From contig CAJUOB010000037.1 in NCBI GenBank assembly GCA_910587915.1, positions 1-13,966 on the forward strand: a stretch of DNA of 13,966 nt. The letters are read 5' to 3'. The stretch's first letter is position 1. Each line of letters begins with the position of its first letter. Positions 1 through 7,974 of this stretch are shown here, piece after piece. The position numbers and the translations under genes were made by a program. The stretch is from an uncultured Muribaculaceae bacterium. GTDB lineage: Bacteria > Bacteroidota > Bacteroidia > Bacteroidales > Muribaculaceae. The notes beneath the pieces were generated by a model that was not told the origin of the DNA, ran no database searches, and saw only the letters and a program-made list of their open reading frames with translations.

Positions 1-243
1 TGCGTGGTCATGAACATGGAAGTCGTTGGTTCAGCCGACGACTACGATATCGACGCTTTCCGGGCAGCACTCGAAGTTCAAGCCCGACAAGCCATATCGA
101 TTTTCAATGAAAGCCGTTCGGCCGACTATCTCATAGACATTCCCACACGCCAGGGCTACGATTTCGAGTACGTCTACACCACCGCCGACGACAATATCGA
201 ATTGGGCCGTATGTTCATTCCCAATGACTCAATACGCGATTAG
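1..243 (+). CDS. C-terminal end of an unrecognised protein (cut by window edge)
   Basis: The reading frame is open from the first base to a TAG stop at 241-243, giving the last 80 residues of a protein whose start lies outside the window. The fragment is rich in acidic and aromatic residues, has no membrane segment, and alternates short helical stretches (DAFRAALEVQARQAISIF) with strand-like stretches (GYDFEYVYTT). I do not recognise a family. It may be a soluble or periplasmic Bacteroidota protein, but nothing seen here settles that. No hairpin terminator is evident in the 117 bases between it and the next gene, which carries its own promoter candidate. Confidence 0.6.
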   Translation, partial: CVVMNMEVVGSADDYDIDAFRAALEVQARQAISIFNESRSADYLIDIPTRQGYDFEYVYTTADDNIELGRMFIPNDSIRD

Positions 244-287
244 GGCACTTCCCGGCGCATTTTTTAGGGCTAACCGGATTTTTTCAT

Positions 288-295
288 TAAATTTG
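288..295 (+). promoter_or_regulatory. Candidate Bacteroidota -7 element for the sugar symporter
   Basis: TAAATTTG matches the Bacteroidota -7 consensus TAnnTTTG at all fixed positions and is followed by GCAC. It would start transcription near base 302 and leave a leader of about 58 bases before the ATG at 361. The -33 box (TTTG) is not well kept: only a T-run at 261-265 lies near the expected place. Confidence 0.5.
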
Positions 296-360
296 CACAG
301 TAAAGTACCCTATAGAAATCGAAACTATTTTTAACCAACCAAATAAACCTCACAGTACCA

Positions 361-1740
361 ATGGAAAAGACTGTTAAGGCTTCGGCCCCGCAAAAAGCGA
401 ACGTGGTGGCAATTATCGCCATGTTCTTCCTTTTTGCCATGATTTCTTTCGTTACCAACCTCGCCGCCCCTATCGGAACAATCTGGGGCTATAAATTCGA
501 GGGCAACTCCATGCTCGGCATGATGGGTAACATGATGAACTTTGCCGCATACCTCTTCATGGGTATTCCCGCCGGCAATCTCCTCGTTAAAATCGGCTAC
601 AAAAAAACTGCTCTCTGGGCTATGGCTGTCGGTGTTGCCGGCCTTTTCGTTCAGTGGCTTTCGGGCGTTGTCGGTGCCGATGTAACACTCGGTAGCATCA
701 GCGGCACTGCAGTTCCCCTCAGCTTCTACATCTATCTCCTTGGTGCTTTCATCTGCGGCTTCTGCGTATGTATGCTCAACACCGTGGTAAACCCCATGCT
801 CAACCTCCTCGGTGGCGGCGGTAACCGTGGCAACCAGCTCATCCAGACAGGTGGCTCGCTCAACTCCCTCTCCGGCACTCTCACTCCCCTCTTCGTAGGT
901 GCTCTTATCGGTGCCCTCAGCCCAGCTTCCACCATGGCAAACGTCGCTCCTCTCCTCTGGATTGCAATCGGCGTATTCGTTTTCGCTTTCATTGTCATCA
1001 CCTTCGTATCCATCCCCGAGCCCAACCTCGCCAAGGGTAACAAGAAAGTGAAATACAGCCACTCTCCCTGGAACTTCCGTCACACCGTATTCGGCGTTAT
1101 CGGCATCTTCTTCTATGTAGGTATCGAAATCGGCATCCCCGGTACTCTCAACTTCTACCTCGCCGACCAGAGCGCAAACGGCGCCGGCATCCTTGGCGAA
1201 GCTTCCGCTGTAGCAGGTGGCGTTGTGGCAATCTACTGGCTGCTCATGCTCGTAGGCCGTCTGGTATCGAGCGTCATCTCCGGCAAGGTGTCCAGCCGCG
1301 TACAGCTCATCGTGGTTTCCACAACAGCTATCGTCCTCATAGCCATCGCCATCCTTCTTCCCGCATCCTACCGTGTGTCGATGCCCGCATATAGCGCTGC
1401 CGACGGCTTCTCCATGGCCGAAGTGCCTGCAAAAGCCATGTTCCTTGTGCTCTGCGGCCTCTGCACTTCTGTAATGTGGGGCGGTATCTTCAACCTCGCT
1501 GTCGAAGGCCTCGGCAAATACACCGCACAGGCTTCCGGTATCTTCATGATGATGGTAGTAGGTGGCGGCGTGATGCCTCTCATCCAGAACGCTATCGCAA
1601 ATACCGCCGGCTACATGGTATCTTACTGGCTCGTTATCGCCATGCTCGCATACCTCTTCTTCTACGGCTGCGTAGGCTGCAAGAACGTCAACACCGACAT
1701 CCCCGTCGACGACGAAGCTCCCGACGCTCGCAATCTCTGA
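361..1740 (+). CDS. MFS sugar:proton symporter of the FucP (FHS) family
   Basis: This 459-residue inner-membrane transporter has about 12 hydrophobic segments. It carries the MFS loop 2-3 motif as GIPAGNLLVKIGYKK (residues 68-82). Two stretches mark it as FucP-like (fucose/glucose/galactose:H+ symporters, TC 2.A.1.7): NTVVNPMLNLLG (140-151), followed by a Gln/Asn-rich helix with NSLSGTLTPL, and FNLAVEGLGKYTAQASGIF in the second half, followed by the GGGVMPLI helix. Length is close to the usual 410-460. It is probably a hexose or deoxyhexose importer, but substrate cannot be read from sequence. The gene stands alone, with a promoter candidate upstream and a shared terminator downstream. Its codons are strongly biased to C-ending forms (CTC, ATC, GGC), as in fabG, which hints at high expression. 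Confidence 0.85.
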   Translation: MEKTVKASAPQKANVVAIIAMFFLFAMISFVTNLAAPIGTIWGYKFEGNSMLGMMGNMMNFAAYLFMGIPAGNLLVKIGYKKTALWAMAVGVAGLFVQWLSGVVGADVTLGSISGTAVPLSFYIYLLGAFICGFCVCMLNTVVNPMLNLLGGGGNRGNQLIQTGGSLNSLSGTLTPLFVGALIGALSPASTMANVAPLLWIAIGVFVFAFIVITFVSIPEPNLAKGNKKVKYSHSPWNFRHTVFGVIGIFFYVGIEIGIPGTLNFYLADQSANGAGILGEASAVAGGVVAIYWLLMLVGRLVSSVISGKVSSRVQLIVVSTTAIVLIAIAILLPASYRVSMPAYSAADGFSMAEVPAKAMFLVLCGLCTSVMWGGIFNLAVEGLGKYTAQASGIFMMMVVGGGVMPLIQNAIANTAGYMVSYWLVIAMLAYLFFYGCVGCKNVNTDIPVDDEAPDARNL

Positions 1741-1764
1741 TTCTTAAAAAAGAATACATACATT

Positions 1765-1807
1765 AAAAAATGGCCACGGTGTCACTACACACCGTGGCCA
1801 TTTTTTT
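1765..1807. terminator. Bidirectional intrinsic terminator
   Basis: A perfect 12-bp stem (1771-1782 TGGCCACGGTGT with 1789-1800 ACACCGTGGCCA) with a 6-base loop is flanked by six A's on the left and seven T's on the right. It therefore reads as an intrinsic terminator on both strands. It sits between the convergent stop codons of the sugar symporter and gadC and should end both transcripts. Confidence 0.92.
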
Positions 1808-1826
1808 CACTATCGCAGATTCAAGC

Positions 1827-3386
1827 TTACGATTGGCTATCATCTGTTGACGACTGCTTGGCCTCAAACTCTTTTTTAGCCTGTTCCAGAAGTGCCTGCG
1901 ACTGCGGGTCCTTCTCCCAGTGGAATGGCACGAAGTCGCTCTTGGGATTCACCCACGAAGGCTTGCGGCACGCAAGAATCACGAATGGCAATGCCACAAA
2001 AAGCACCACTCCACCGAAGAGCACGCTATACCATATCGTAGTCGAGCCCATCGATACCTGGTCGGGTGGGAAGAAGCTGAGAACAAATGCAAGCAACGAC
2101 CCGAGGAATCCCACTCCACCGACAATCCACATAAGCCAGTTACCTTTGCGTCCGATACGGAACGGGCGGTCGGCATTCTTCATGGAATAGCGCAGATAGA
2201 TTGCGGCGGCAAACATCAGCAGATACGCTATCAGATAAAGAAGCACCGTGAGCTGCGACAGAATCTGATAGAAACTCTGAACCGACGGCATGACCACGAA
2301 AAGAAGCGAAAGCAGCGTCACGGCCACGCCCTGGATTATAAGTATGTTCTTCTGAACACCATTCTTGTTTGTTTTCTGGAAGAATGGAGGCAGATAACCG
2401 GCCTGCCCGACTGCGAACACACCTTTCGACGGACCGGCGACCCAAGTCAGAACTCCGGCAAGGACTCCGAAGGCAAGCGCTATGGCTATCACAGGTGTGA
2501 ACCATTCGATATGGAAAGCCTTGCTGTAATTATCGAAGCCAACCAGAAGACTCTGCACCAGATTGATGTCCTTGGCAGGAATAATCACACCAAGAGCATA
2601 GGTGCCGAGCACGAATATGAGGACTGTCACGATAGCGCCGCCAAATACAGCCTTCGGATAGTTCACCGCCGGATTCGATATATCGCGCACGTGCACACCC
2701 GACATCTCCATGCCGGCATAGAAAAGGAAGATAGAAGCTGCCAGCACCACATTGTCGAAATTAGTAAAATCCGGCAGGAAATTACTGTGGAAATCCATCT
2801 GTGACTGGCCTCCTGTAGCAAGGTAAATGACTCCGAACACCACAAGAAGACCTGCCGGGATTATCGTGCCGATCATACCTCCTATTTTCGACACTTTTCC
2901 GACCCAGCCGAGGCCCTTCATAGAAATAAGGGTGGCGAGCCAATATATGCCCAGCACCACTACTATAGTATAGTATTTATTGGCAGCGAGATGCGAATCG
3001 GCCACATGGTCCATGCCTATGAAAGCCAACGATACCGCACCGAATGTCAGAACGGTCGGGAACCATATCGTACTTTCAACCCACTGGAGCCATATGCCCA
3101 GGAAGCCCAATTTCTTTCCGAATGCTTCGCCGATCCAACGGAACATACCTCCCTGCTGATAAGGGAACAAGGCAGCCAGCTCTGCCGCCACAAGCGATAC
3201 AGGAATCAGAAAAACGAGCGCTGCAAAAAGATAGTAGAAAGCCGAACTCATGCCATATTCGGCTTCTGCCGGCAGTCCTCGGAGCGATACTACGGCCACG
3301 ATGTTCATTATCATCAGGGTCCCCACTCCTATTTTTCCGGCAGCCTTCATTTTAGATGCCGTTGATACGGATTGTTTAGTTGCCAT
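1827..3386 (-). CDS. gadC: Glutamate:GABA antiporter GadC
   Basis: This 519-residue APC-superfamily exchanger has about 12 membrane segments. It should import glutamate (or glutamine) in exchange for GABA across the inner membrane, removing the proton consumed by decarboxylation. Residues 35-45 (LRGLPAEAEYG) correspond to the unwound TM1 substrate region. WVAGPSKGVFAVGQ (315-328) followed by LPPFFQKTNKNGV (332-344) is the typical GadC-type segment, comparable to the WIVSPSRG and MNKNGVP stretches I recall from E. coli GadC. After the last helix comes a 46-residue cytoplasmic tail (474-519), the position of the pH-sensing C-plug in E. coli. Here the tail is rich in Lys, Glu, Asp, Ser and Gln and has a single His (489). 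It is the last gene of the gadB-glutaminase-gadC run, 39 bases after the glutaminase stop. Confidence 0.9.
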   Translation of the reverse strand: MATKQSVSTASKMKAAGKIGVGTLMIMNIVAVVSLRGLPAEAEYGMSSAFYYLFAALVFLIPVSLVAAELAALFPYQQGGMFRWIGEAFGKKLGFLGIWLQWVESTIWFPTVLTFGAVSLAFIGMDHVADSHLAANKYYTIVVVLGIYWLATLISMKGLGWVGKVSKIGGMIGTIIPAGLLVVFGVIYLATGGQSQMDFHSNFLPDFTNFDNVVLAASIFLFYAGMEMSGVHVRDISNPAVNYPKAVFGGAIVTVLIFVLGTYALGVIIPAKDINLVQSLLVGFDNYSKAFHIEWFTPVIAIALAFGVLAGVLTWVAGPSKGVFAVGQAGYLPPFFQKTNKNGVQKNILIIQGVAVTLLSLLFVVMPSVQSFYQILSQLTVLLYLIAYLLMFAAAIYLRYSMKNADRPFRIGRKGNWLMWIVGGVGFLGSLLAFVLSFFPPDQVSMGSTTIWYSVLFGGVVLFVALPFVILACRKPSWVNPKSDFVPFHWEKDPQSQALLEQAKKEFEAKQSSTDDSQS

Positions 3387-3425
3387 ATCGATAGTTTTTA
3401 GAAATTTTGTAAATAGTTGATACGT

Positions 3426-4397
3426 CTATTTATCGGCCGCTACAGTCACACGGTCGCCGTTCATGATTCCAAGTCCAAGGATTTCCATGAACCGGAGTAT
3501 CGCAGCCTGAGCCTTCACGGAGTTTCCGGCCGCGTCGAGAGGCGGAGCGAATGCTGCGATACCAAGAACGCCCGGCAACACACCGAGCACACCACCACCT
3601 ACACCACTTTTGGCAGGAATACCCGAGGTGTACAACCAGTCCCCGGAGTGCTGATAGAAACCGACAGTAGCTATAAGCGTGGTGATTTTGGGTGCGATGC
3701 CTGAGTCGAACACCCGTTTGCCGGTCAACGGATTGACGCCTCCGGCTGCTATGGTAGCTGCCATTACGGCAAGCTGTTCCGTTGTTATACCCAGAGAGCA
3801 CTGGCGAGTATAGAGATCGAGACTCATCGCCGGATCGTCGTATATCCTGCCGTAGTTCTTGAGCAACCATGTTATGGCTCTGTTGTTGAAGTTCGTATCG
3901 CTCTCGCTTTTATACAATTCATCGATTAGCACAGGCGCCGATCCACACAGATCGGTGATATTATCGGTTATGGCCTTCCATTTGGCATCTGCATCGCCTG
4001 CAGGCTGCACCATCGAGCATGCACTTATGGCGCCGGCATTGACAAGTGGTGTCGACGGATGATCATTTTCCAGAAGAATTGCAAAAATCGAATTGAAAGG
4101 CAAGCCGGTAGCATCAGCGCCGATTTTCTGCAATATGGTCTGAGGACTGGTCTGTCGCATGCATAGAATTGCCGTAGGTACCTTCGACACCGACTCGATG
4201 CCGAAGCGGTAGCCTGTGTCGCCGACATTTACCGACCGCCCATCGGGGAGCATCACACTGAGTCCGAAAAGACCGGAATCGATATTGGCGAGATACGGTA
4301 TATAGTTGGCATTGGCACCGCCTTTCTGCTGCCGGGCATATTGATAAGCCTCATTGGCCGCATCTGATATCTGACTGAATGTTAGATTGATATCCAT
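3426..4397 (-). CDS. glsA: Glutaminase (serine-dependent, GlsA type)
   Basis: It hydrolyses glutamine to glutamate and ammonia in the cytoplasm; both products help against acid, because ammonia takes up a proton and glutamate feeds GadB. The 323-residue length fits the beta-lactamase-like bacterial glutaminase family (about 300-330). Visible signatures are the nucleophile motif S69-V-S-K72, LVNAGAI (118-124, substrate Asn120), E165 with the following N-rich stretch, Y196 in LYTRQCS, Y248 in GFYQHSG and the glycine loop AKSGVGGG (262-269). I chose the ATG at 4395-4397 because MDINLTFSQI is a normal family N-terminus. The 17 codons upstream come from an intergenic hairpin and look non-native. 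It lies between gadB and gadC, so it supplies substrate within the same operon. Confidence 0.92.
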   Translation of the reverse strand: MDINLTFSQISDAANEAYQYARQQKGGANANYIPYLANIDSGLFGLSVMLPDGRSVNVGDTGYRFGIESVSKVPTAILCMRQTSPQTILQKIGADATGLPFNSIFAILLENDHPSTPLVNAGAISACSMVQPAGDADAKWKAITDNITDLCGSAPVLIDELYKSESDTNFNNRAITWLLKNYGRIYDDPAMSLDLYTRQCSLGITTEQLAVMAATIAAGGVNPLTGKRVFDSGIAPKITTLIATVGFYQHSGDWLYTSGIPAKSGVGGGVLGVLPGVLGIAAFAPPLDAAGNSVKAQAAILRFMEILGLGIMNGDRVTVAADK

Positions 4398-4425
4398 AGT
4401 TTTAAATCTCGTATTTTTATACAAA

Positions 4426-4473
4426 CACATCGGCCTACGCACGCGCAACTAAGGCCCGGCGCCGACCGATGTG
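4426..4473 (-). promoter_or_regulatory. Hairpin in the gadB-glsA gap
   Basis: The 108-base gap between gadB and glsA contains an inverted repeat, CACATCGG (4426-4433) with CCGATGTG (4466-4473). The GC-rich 32-base inner part holds a second palindrome, CGGCGCCG (4457-4464). Neither strand shows a U-run, so it is not a standard terminator. It could be an mRNA stabilising or processing element that sets gadB levels above glsA-gadC; that function is inference. Confidence 0.4.
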
Positions 4474-4505
4474 ATATGTCGATTTAATAACGTGTCAGAA
4501 TTTCA

Positions 4506-5945
4506 TCACTTACCGGTGTGATTGAACGACTTGGTTTTCAACGGAGTATTCTTTTCCATCGCAATGCGGGTGGTTGTCGGATACTCGAGCTGGTTAAGTT
4601 CGTTCACGGCAAAGCGGATATCGTTGAGAAGCTGGTCGGCCATGTCGCGGCTGAATCCCTGCTTGCAGAGCGTACGCATCACGACCGTTGTCTCGATATT
4701 TGCCGGCATAGTATATGCAGGAACCATCCATCCCTTCTGAGCAAGCTTGTCCTGAAGATCATAGAGTGTCCACTTGGCGGTCTTCTGCACCTCAGGCTTC
4801 ATAAGCCATACAAATATCGGGTTAGGCAGAGCCTCCTGTGTATAGGGCTGGAATTCGGGCATAGCGCTTACCTGCTGTTTAAGGTATTCCGCAACCTGAA
4901 GCGAATTGTACTGCACGTTCTTGTAGCCGTCGAATCCAAGACGGATGAACTGATAGTACTGTCCCAGAATCTGGGCTGCAGGACGTGAATAGTTCAAGCC
5001 AACCTGAGTAACCTCGGCTCCGAGATAGTTAACGGTAAACGCCATGTCATCCGGAAGATACTTCTTGTCCTTCCATACGACCCAGCCAAGGCCAGGATAT
5101 ACAAGACCGAACTTATGACCCGAAGTAGAGATGGAGAGAACCCATTTCAGTCGGAAATCCCATTTCTTATCAGGGTCGAGGAACGGCAGAATAAAGCCAC
5201 CGGATGCGGCATCGATATGTATGCACACTTCATTGCCAGTCTCCTGATTGTATTTGTCGAGTGCGGCATCGAGTGCCTCTACATCGTCATTGAGGCCGGT
5301 CCATGTAACACCCATGATAGGAACTACACAGATTGTGTTCTCATCGCACATCTTGATGGCGGCATCGATGTCGAGTGTGGTGTGCTCCATCGAAAGAGGC
5401 ACGCAACGCATCTCAACATCCCAGAAATTGGCAAACTTCTCCCATACCACCTGATAGGCGGTGGAAATCACCATATTGGGCTTATCGTAAGGCTTTCCGG
5501 CTTTCTTACGGCGGTCTTTCCACCTCTTGAGAGCCGCAAGGCCGCCAAGCATACATGCTTCCGACGATCCGATGGCAAGCGCACCGGCCTTCCACTGGTT
5601 AGTCTCGGGAGTATTCCAGAGATTGGCCATGATATTGATGCATTTCTGGCACATCACAGCCACACGGGGATACTCTGTTTCGTCTATATAGTTTATGTTT
5701 ACGGCCTCATTCATCAACTTTGTGGCATATTCATCCATGTAGGTGGTGACGAATGTGGCAAGATTAAGACGTGGCTGTGTCTGGGCATAAGTCTCGTCCT
5801 TTACCATCTGGTAAGCTATCTCCGGAGTGGTCGGACCCTGGGGAATGCGTTCTACTGGTGCTGCCTGCAACATTGCCTCAGAACCGAACACATCGGTTTT
5901 GGCGTCGCCTTGGCGGAAATACGGGTCATTTTTAGGATCAAGCAT
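4506..5945 (-). CDS. gadB: Glutamate decarboxylase (PLP-dependent)
   Basis: It converts glutamate to GABA and CO2 and consumes one cytoplasmic proton per turnover. At 479 residues it is slightly longer than E. coli GadB (466). The PLP-binding lysine is K278 in STSGHKFG, and the cofactor-stacking region is HIDAASGG (243-250, Asp245), both at almost the E. coli positions. The C-terminus reads SFNHT then GK; E. coli ends SFKHT, where the His blocks the active site at neutral pH, so H476 is the likely equivalent switch. The N-terminal segment also resembles the membrane-recruiting helix region of GadB. The ATG at 5943-5945 follows an A-rich leader. It is the first gene of the gadB-glsA-gadC group and lies 167 bases after the aspT-like gene. 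I see no convincing -33/-7 promoter in that gap. Confidence 0.95.
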   Translation of the reverse strand: MLDPKNDPYFRQGDAKTDVFGSEAMLQAAPVERIPQGPTTPEIAYQMVKDETYAQTQPRLNLATFVTTYMDEYATKLMNEAVNINYIDETEYPRVAVMCQKCINIMANLWNTPETNQWKAGALAIGSSEACMLGGLAALKRWKDRRKKAGKPYDKPNMVISTAYQVVWEKFANFWDVEMRCVPLSMEHTTLDIDAAIKMCDENTICVVPIMGVTWTGLNDDVEALDAALDKYNQETGNEVCIHIDAASGGFILPFLDPDKKWDFRLKWVLSISTSGHKFGLVYPGLGWVVWKDKKYLPDDMAFTVNYLGAEVTQVGLNYSRPAAQILGQYYQFIRLGFDGYKNVQYNSLQVAEYLKQQVSAMPEFQPYTQEALPNPIFVWLMKPEVQKTAKWTLYDLQDKLAQKGWMVPAYTMPANIETTVVMRTLCKQGFSRDMADQLLNDIRFAVNELNQLEYPTTTRIAMEKNTPLKTKSFNHTGK

Positions 5946-6112
5946 GACTGTAATTTTTTTGAGGGGTGTATAAATCGTGTTTATGTTATTTACTTGAGGT
6001 AGTACTTACGATATAACAAAACCTGAATCGCACAAGTTTTTCAAAAACAAATATTTTTACAGAGTCTGTTTACTTTTGACTTATATTAAGATTAAAGCAC
6101 TCTCTCTTTAAA

Positions 6113-7813
6113 CTAAGCCATCAGAATGACGATGACTACACCCCATAGAATCAGCAACGTATTGCCTATGGCATAGGTCACGGTATAGCCCATGGCCGGT
6201 ATAGAACTGCCAAGCGCATCCTGTATAGCACCAAGCGACGCCGTGGTAGTACGTCCTCCTGCGCAACAACCGAGATTTATAGCTGCCGGGAATTTAAATA
6301 GCTTGTGCCCAATCAGCACACCCATTATCAGCGGAACGGAAGTGCATATCACACCCATGAAGAACAGCAGGAAGCCGACTTCCTTCAGTCCGCTTATGAA
6401 CGACGGACCGGATGTGATGCCGATAACGGCAATGAACATATTAAGGCCCAGATTATTCATCAACCACACCGCCGGCTGAGGTATGCGGCCGAAGGTAGGA
6501 TGCTTCGAACGCAACCATCCAAGGATCAGGCCCATGATAAGGGCACCACCACTGGTGCTGAGACTCACAGGCACACTGCCGAAGTGGAGCGCGAGCGAAC
6601 CGATGATACCACCGAGGAATATACCGAGACCGACGAATATGAGGTCTGTCTTTGTCGAGCGGCGATCGGCGAAGCCAAGCTGTGGCGCGGCCTCGTTGAC
6701 CTCACGGGCAAGACCAACAATCGTAATTACGTCGCCTGCCTTAACCTCAACCTTCGAAAGAACGGGAATCGACACACCACTGCGCTTGATACTCTTGATA
6801 GATACACCGTACATACTCTTCATGCTGCGTATCTGGTCCACGGTCTTACGGGCTGCGCCTTTCGACGAAACAGTTATATCAAGCTGCTCAGCAGGGAAGT
6901 CGAGAAGGGCGGCGTCGTTCACTTCCGGCCCTATCCACTGCTCATCGCCGATAATAAATTCCCGTCGGCCACTGAGCACAATCTCGTCGCCCGGATTCAC
7001 AGTCTTCACATCTCCGGGTTCTATTATAGTACCGTTCGAGCGCACACGCTCAACGAAAAGACGACGTCCCTGCCCAAGAAGATATTGCTCTATATCGGCG
7101 ATTGTCTTTCCGCCGGCGAAGAAATCGGCCGTAGCCTTATAAGCTCTGAATACGACCGGACGCATGGCATTTATATAGTTCGGATCGGAATTGACCGAAC
7201 CTTCATTCATTTTCTTTTCCAGCTCTACAGTCTCGGCTTTAACCTTTTTGATACCGCCAAGCATCGCAGGGCCAAGATTGGCAAGAAGATATGCAGATCC
7301 GATAGTGCCGAAAACATAAGTCACAGCATAGCAAACAGGCATTATGTCGACCCAGGCTTTCTTCTGCTCGGGTGTGCCGGGTATCGACGCCAAGGTATCG
7401 GTGCCAGCGCCAAGTGCAGCCGACATTGTCTGCGTACCGGCAAGAAGGCCAAGGGCTTCGCCCACATTATACCCCATAATCACAGACACGCCCCATGTCA
7501 CCACAAGACACATCACACATAGTACCACAGCAAACAGCACCTGCTTCAAACCATCGCCTCTGAGAGCCTGGAAGAACTGTGGGCCCACACTGTAGCCTAT
7601 GGCAAAAAGGAACATGAGAAAGAATACATCTTTCAACGGTCCTGGAATCGGTATGTTAAGCTGGCCAACAACTACACCGACCAGCAGTACAGATGTTACC
7701 GTGCCGAGTGAGAATGCCTTGTACTTCAATTGACCTACCAGAAAGCCGATTCCGATGGTCAGGAACACCGCGAGCGAGGGATTCGCCCTGAGCGTCTGCA
7801 CTATCCAATCCAT
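6113..7813 (-). CDS. aspT: AspT-type aspartate:alanine antiporter (AAEx family)
   Basis: This 566-residue inner-membrane protein has the AAEx layout: an N-terminal membrane half (about 1-190), a cytoplasmic middle with two RCK_C/TrkA_C-like domains (about 220-290 and 305-380), and a C-terminal membrane half (about 390-566). The duplicated family motif shows as GYSVGPQF (73-80) and GITSGPSF (465-472), and the partner loops as AGTQTMSA (125-132) and AGGRTTTASL (518-527). Known members exchange aspartate for alanine, which drives proton uptake through aspartate decarboxylation; YidE/YbjL relatives have other or unknown substrates. No aspartate decarboxylase is present here. The start at 7811-7813 (MDWIVQ) fits the family; 40 in-frame codons upstream look non-native. 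Its place just upstream of gadB suggests a linked acid-stress role. Confidence 0.85.
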   Translation of the reverse strand: MDWIVQTLRANPSLAVFLTIGIGFLVGQLKYKAFSLGTVTSVLLVGVVVGQLNIPIPGPLKDVFFLMFLFAIGYSVGPQFFQALRGDGLKQVLFAVVLCVMCLVVTWGVSVIMGYNVGEALGLLAGTQTMSAALGAGTDTLASIPGTPEQKKAWVDIMPVCYAVTYVFGTIGSAYLLANLGPAMLGGIKKVKAETVELEKKMNEGSVNSDPNYINAMRPVVFRAYKATADFFAGGKTIADIEQYLLGQGRRLFVERVRSNGTIIEPGDVKTVNPGDEIVLSGRREFIIGDEQWIGPEVNDAALLDFPAEQLDITVSSKGAARKTVDQIRSMKSMYGVSIKSIKRSGVSIPVLSKVEVKAGDVITIVGLAREVNEAAPQLGFADRRSTKTDLIFVGLGIFLGGIIGSLALHFGSVPVSLSTSGGALIMGLILGWLRSKHPTFGRIPQPAVWLMNNLGLNMFIAVIGITSGPSFISGLKEVGFLLFFMGVICTSVPLIMGVLIGHKLFKFPAAINLGCCAGGRTTTASLGAIQDALGSSIPAMGYTVTYAIGNTLLILWGVVIVILMA

Positions 7814-7958
7814 ATATAAGCAGAATATTAAGTAATGAGAATGTAATTTAATTGAATTTAAAACAACAGCACAATTTATATAGTTTGTTTTACACGTAAA
7901 TAAATACAGCATCCTCTCTTTTAACTCTTCCATCCTCTATTTTCTGCCGTTTTTTCGC

Positions 7959-7966
7959 TAATTTCG
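7959..7966 (+). promoter_or_regulatory. Weak candidate -7 element for priA
   Basis: TAATTTCG differs from TAnnTTTG at one base and is followed by GCAC, like the symporter promoter candidate. Transcription would start within a few bases of the ATG at 7975, so the message would be nearly leaderless, or translation would begin at the internal ATG at 7993 (MYAAVIVPL). No clear TTTG lies at the expected -33 distance. Confidence 0.3.
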
Positions 7967-7974
7967 CACTGCTT

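Noticed and set aside
331..1083. Long minus-strand open frame of 250 codons opposite the symporter
   Set aside because: It is a shadow of the C-biased codon use of the real gene, and its composition (acidic, His/Cys-rich) matches no protein.
1920..2804. 294-codon plus-strand frame opposite gadC
   Set aside because: Antisense shadow of a clear transporter gene, with no recognisable domain.
5946..6112. Promoter for gadB
   Set aside because: AATATTTG on the minus strand (6055-6048) is one base off the -7 consensus but has no matching -33 box and would leave a leader of nearly 100 bases; not strong enough to list.
6305..7522. 405-codon plus-strand frame opposite the aspT-like gene
   Set aside because: Antisense shadow; the minus-strand frame has unambiguous family motifs throughout.
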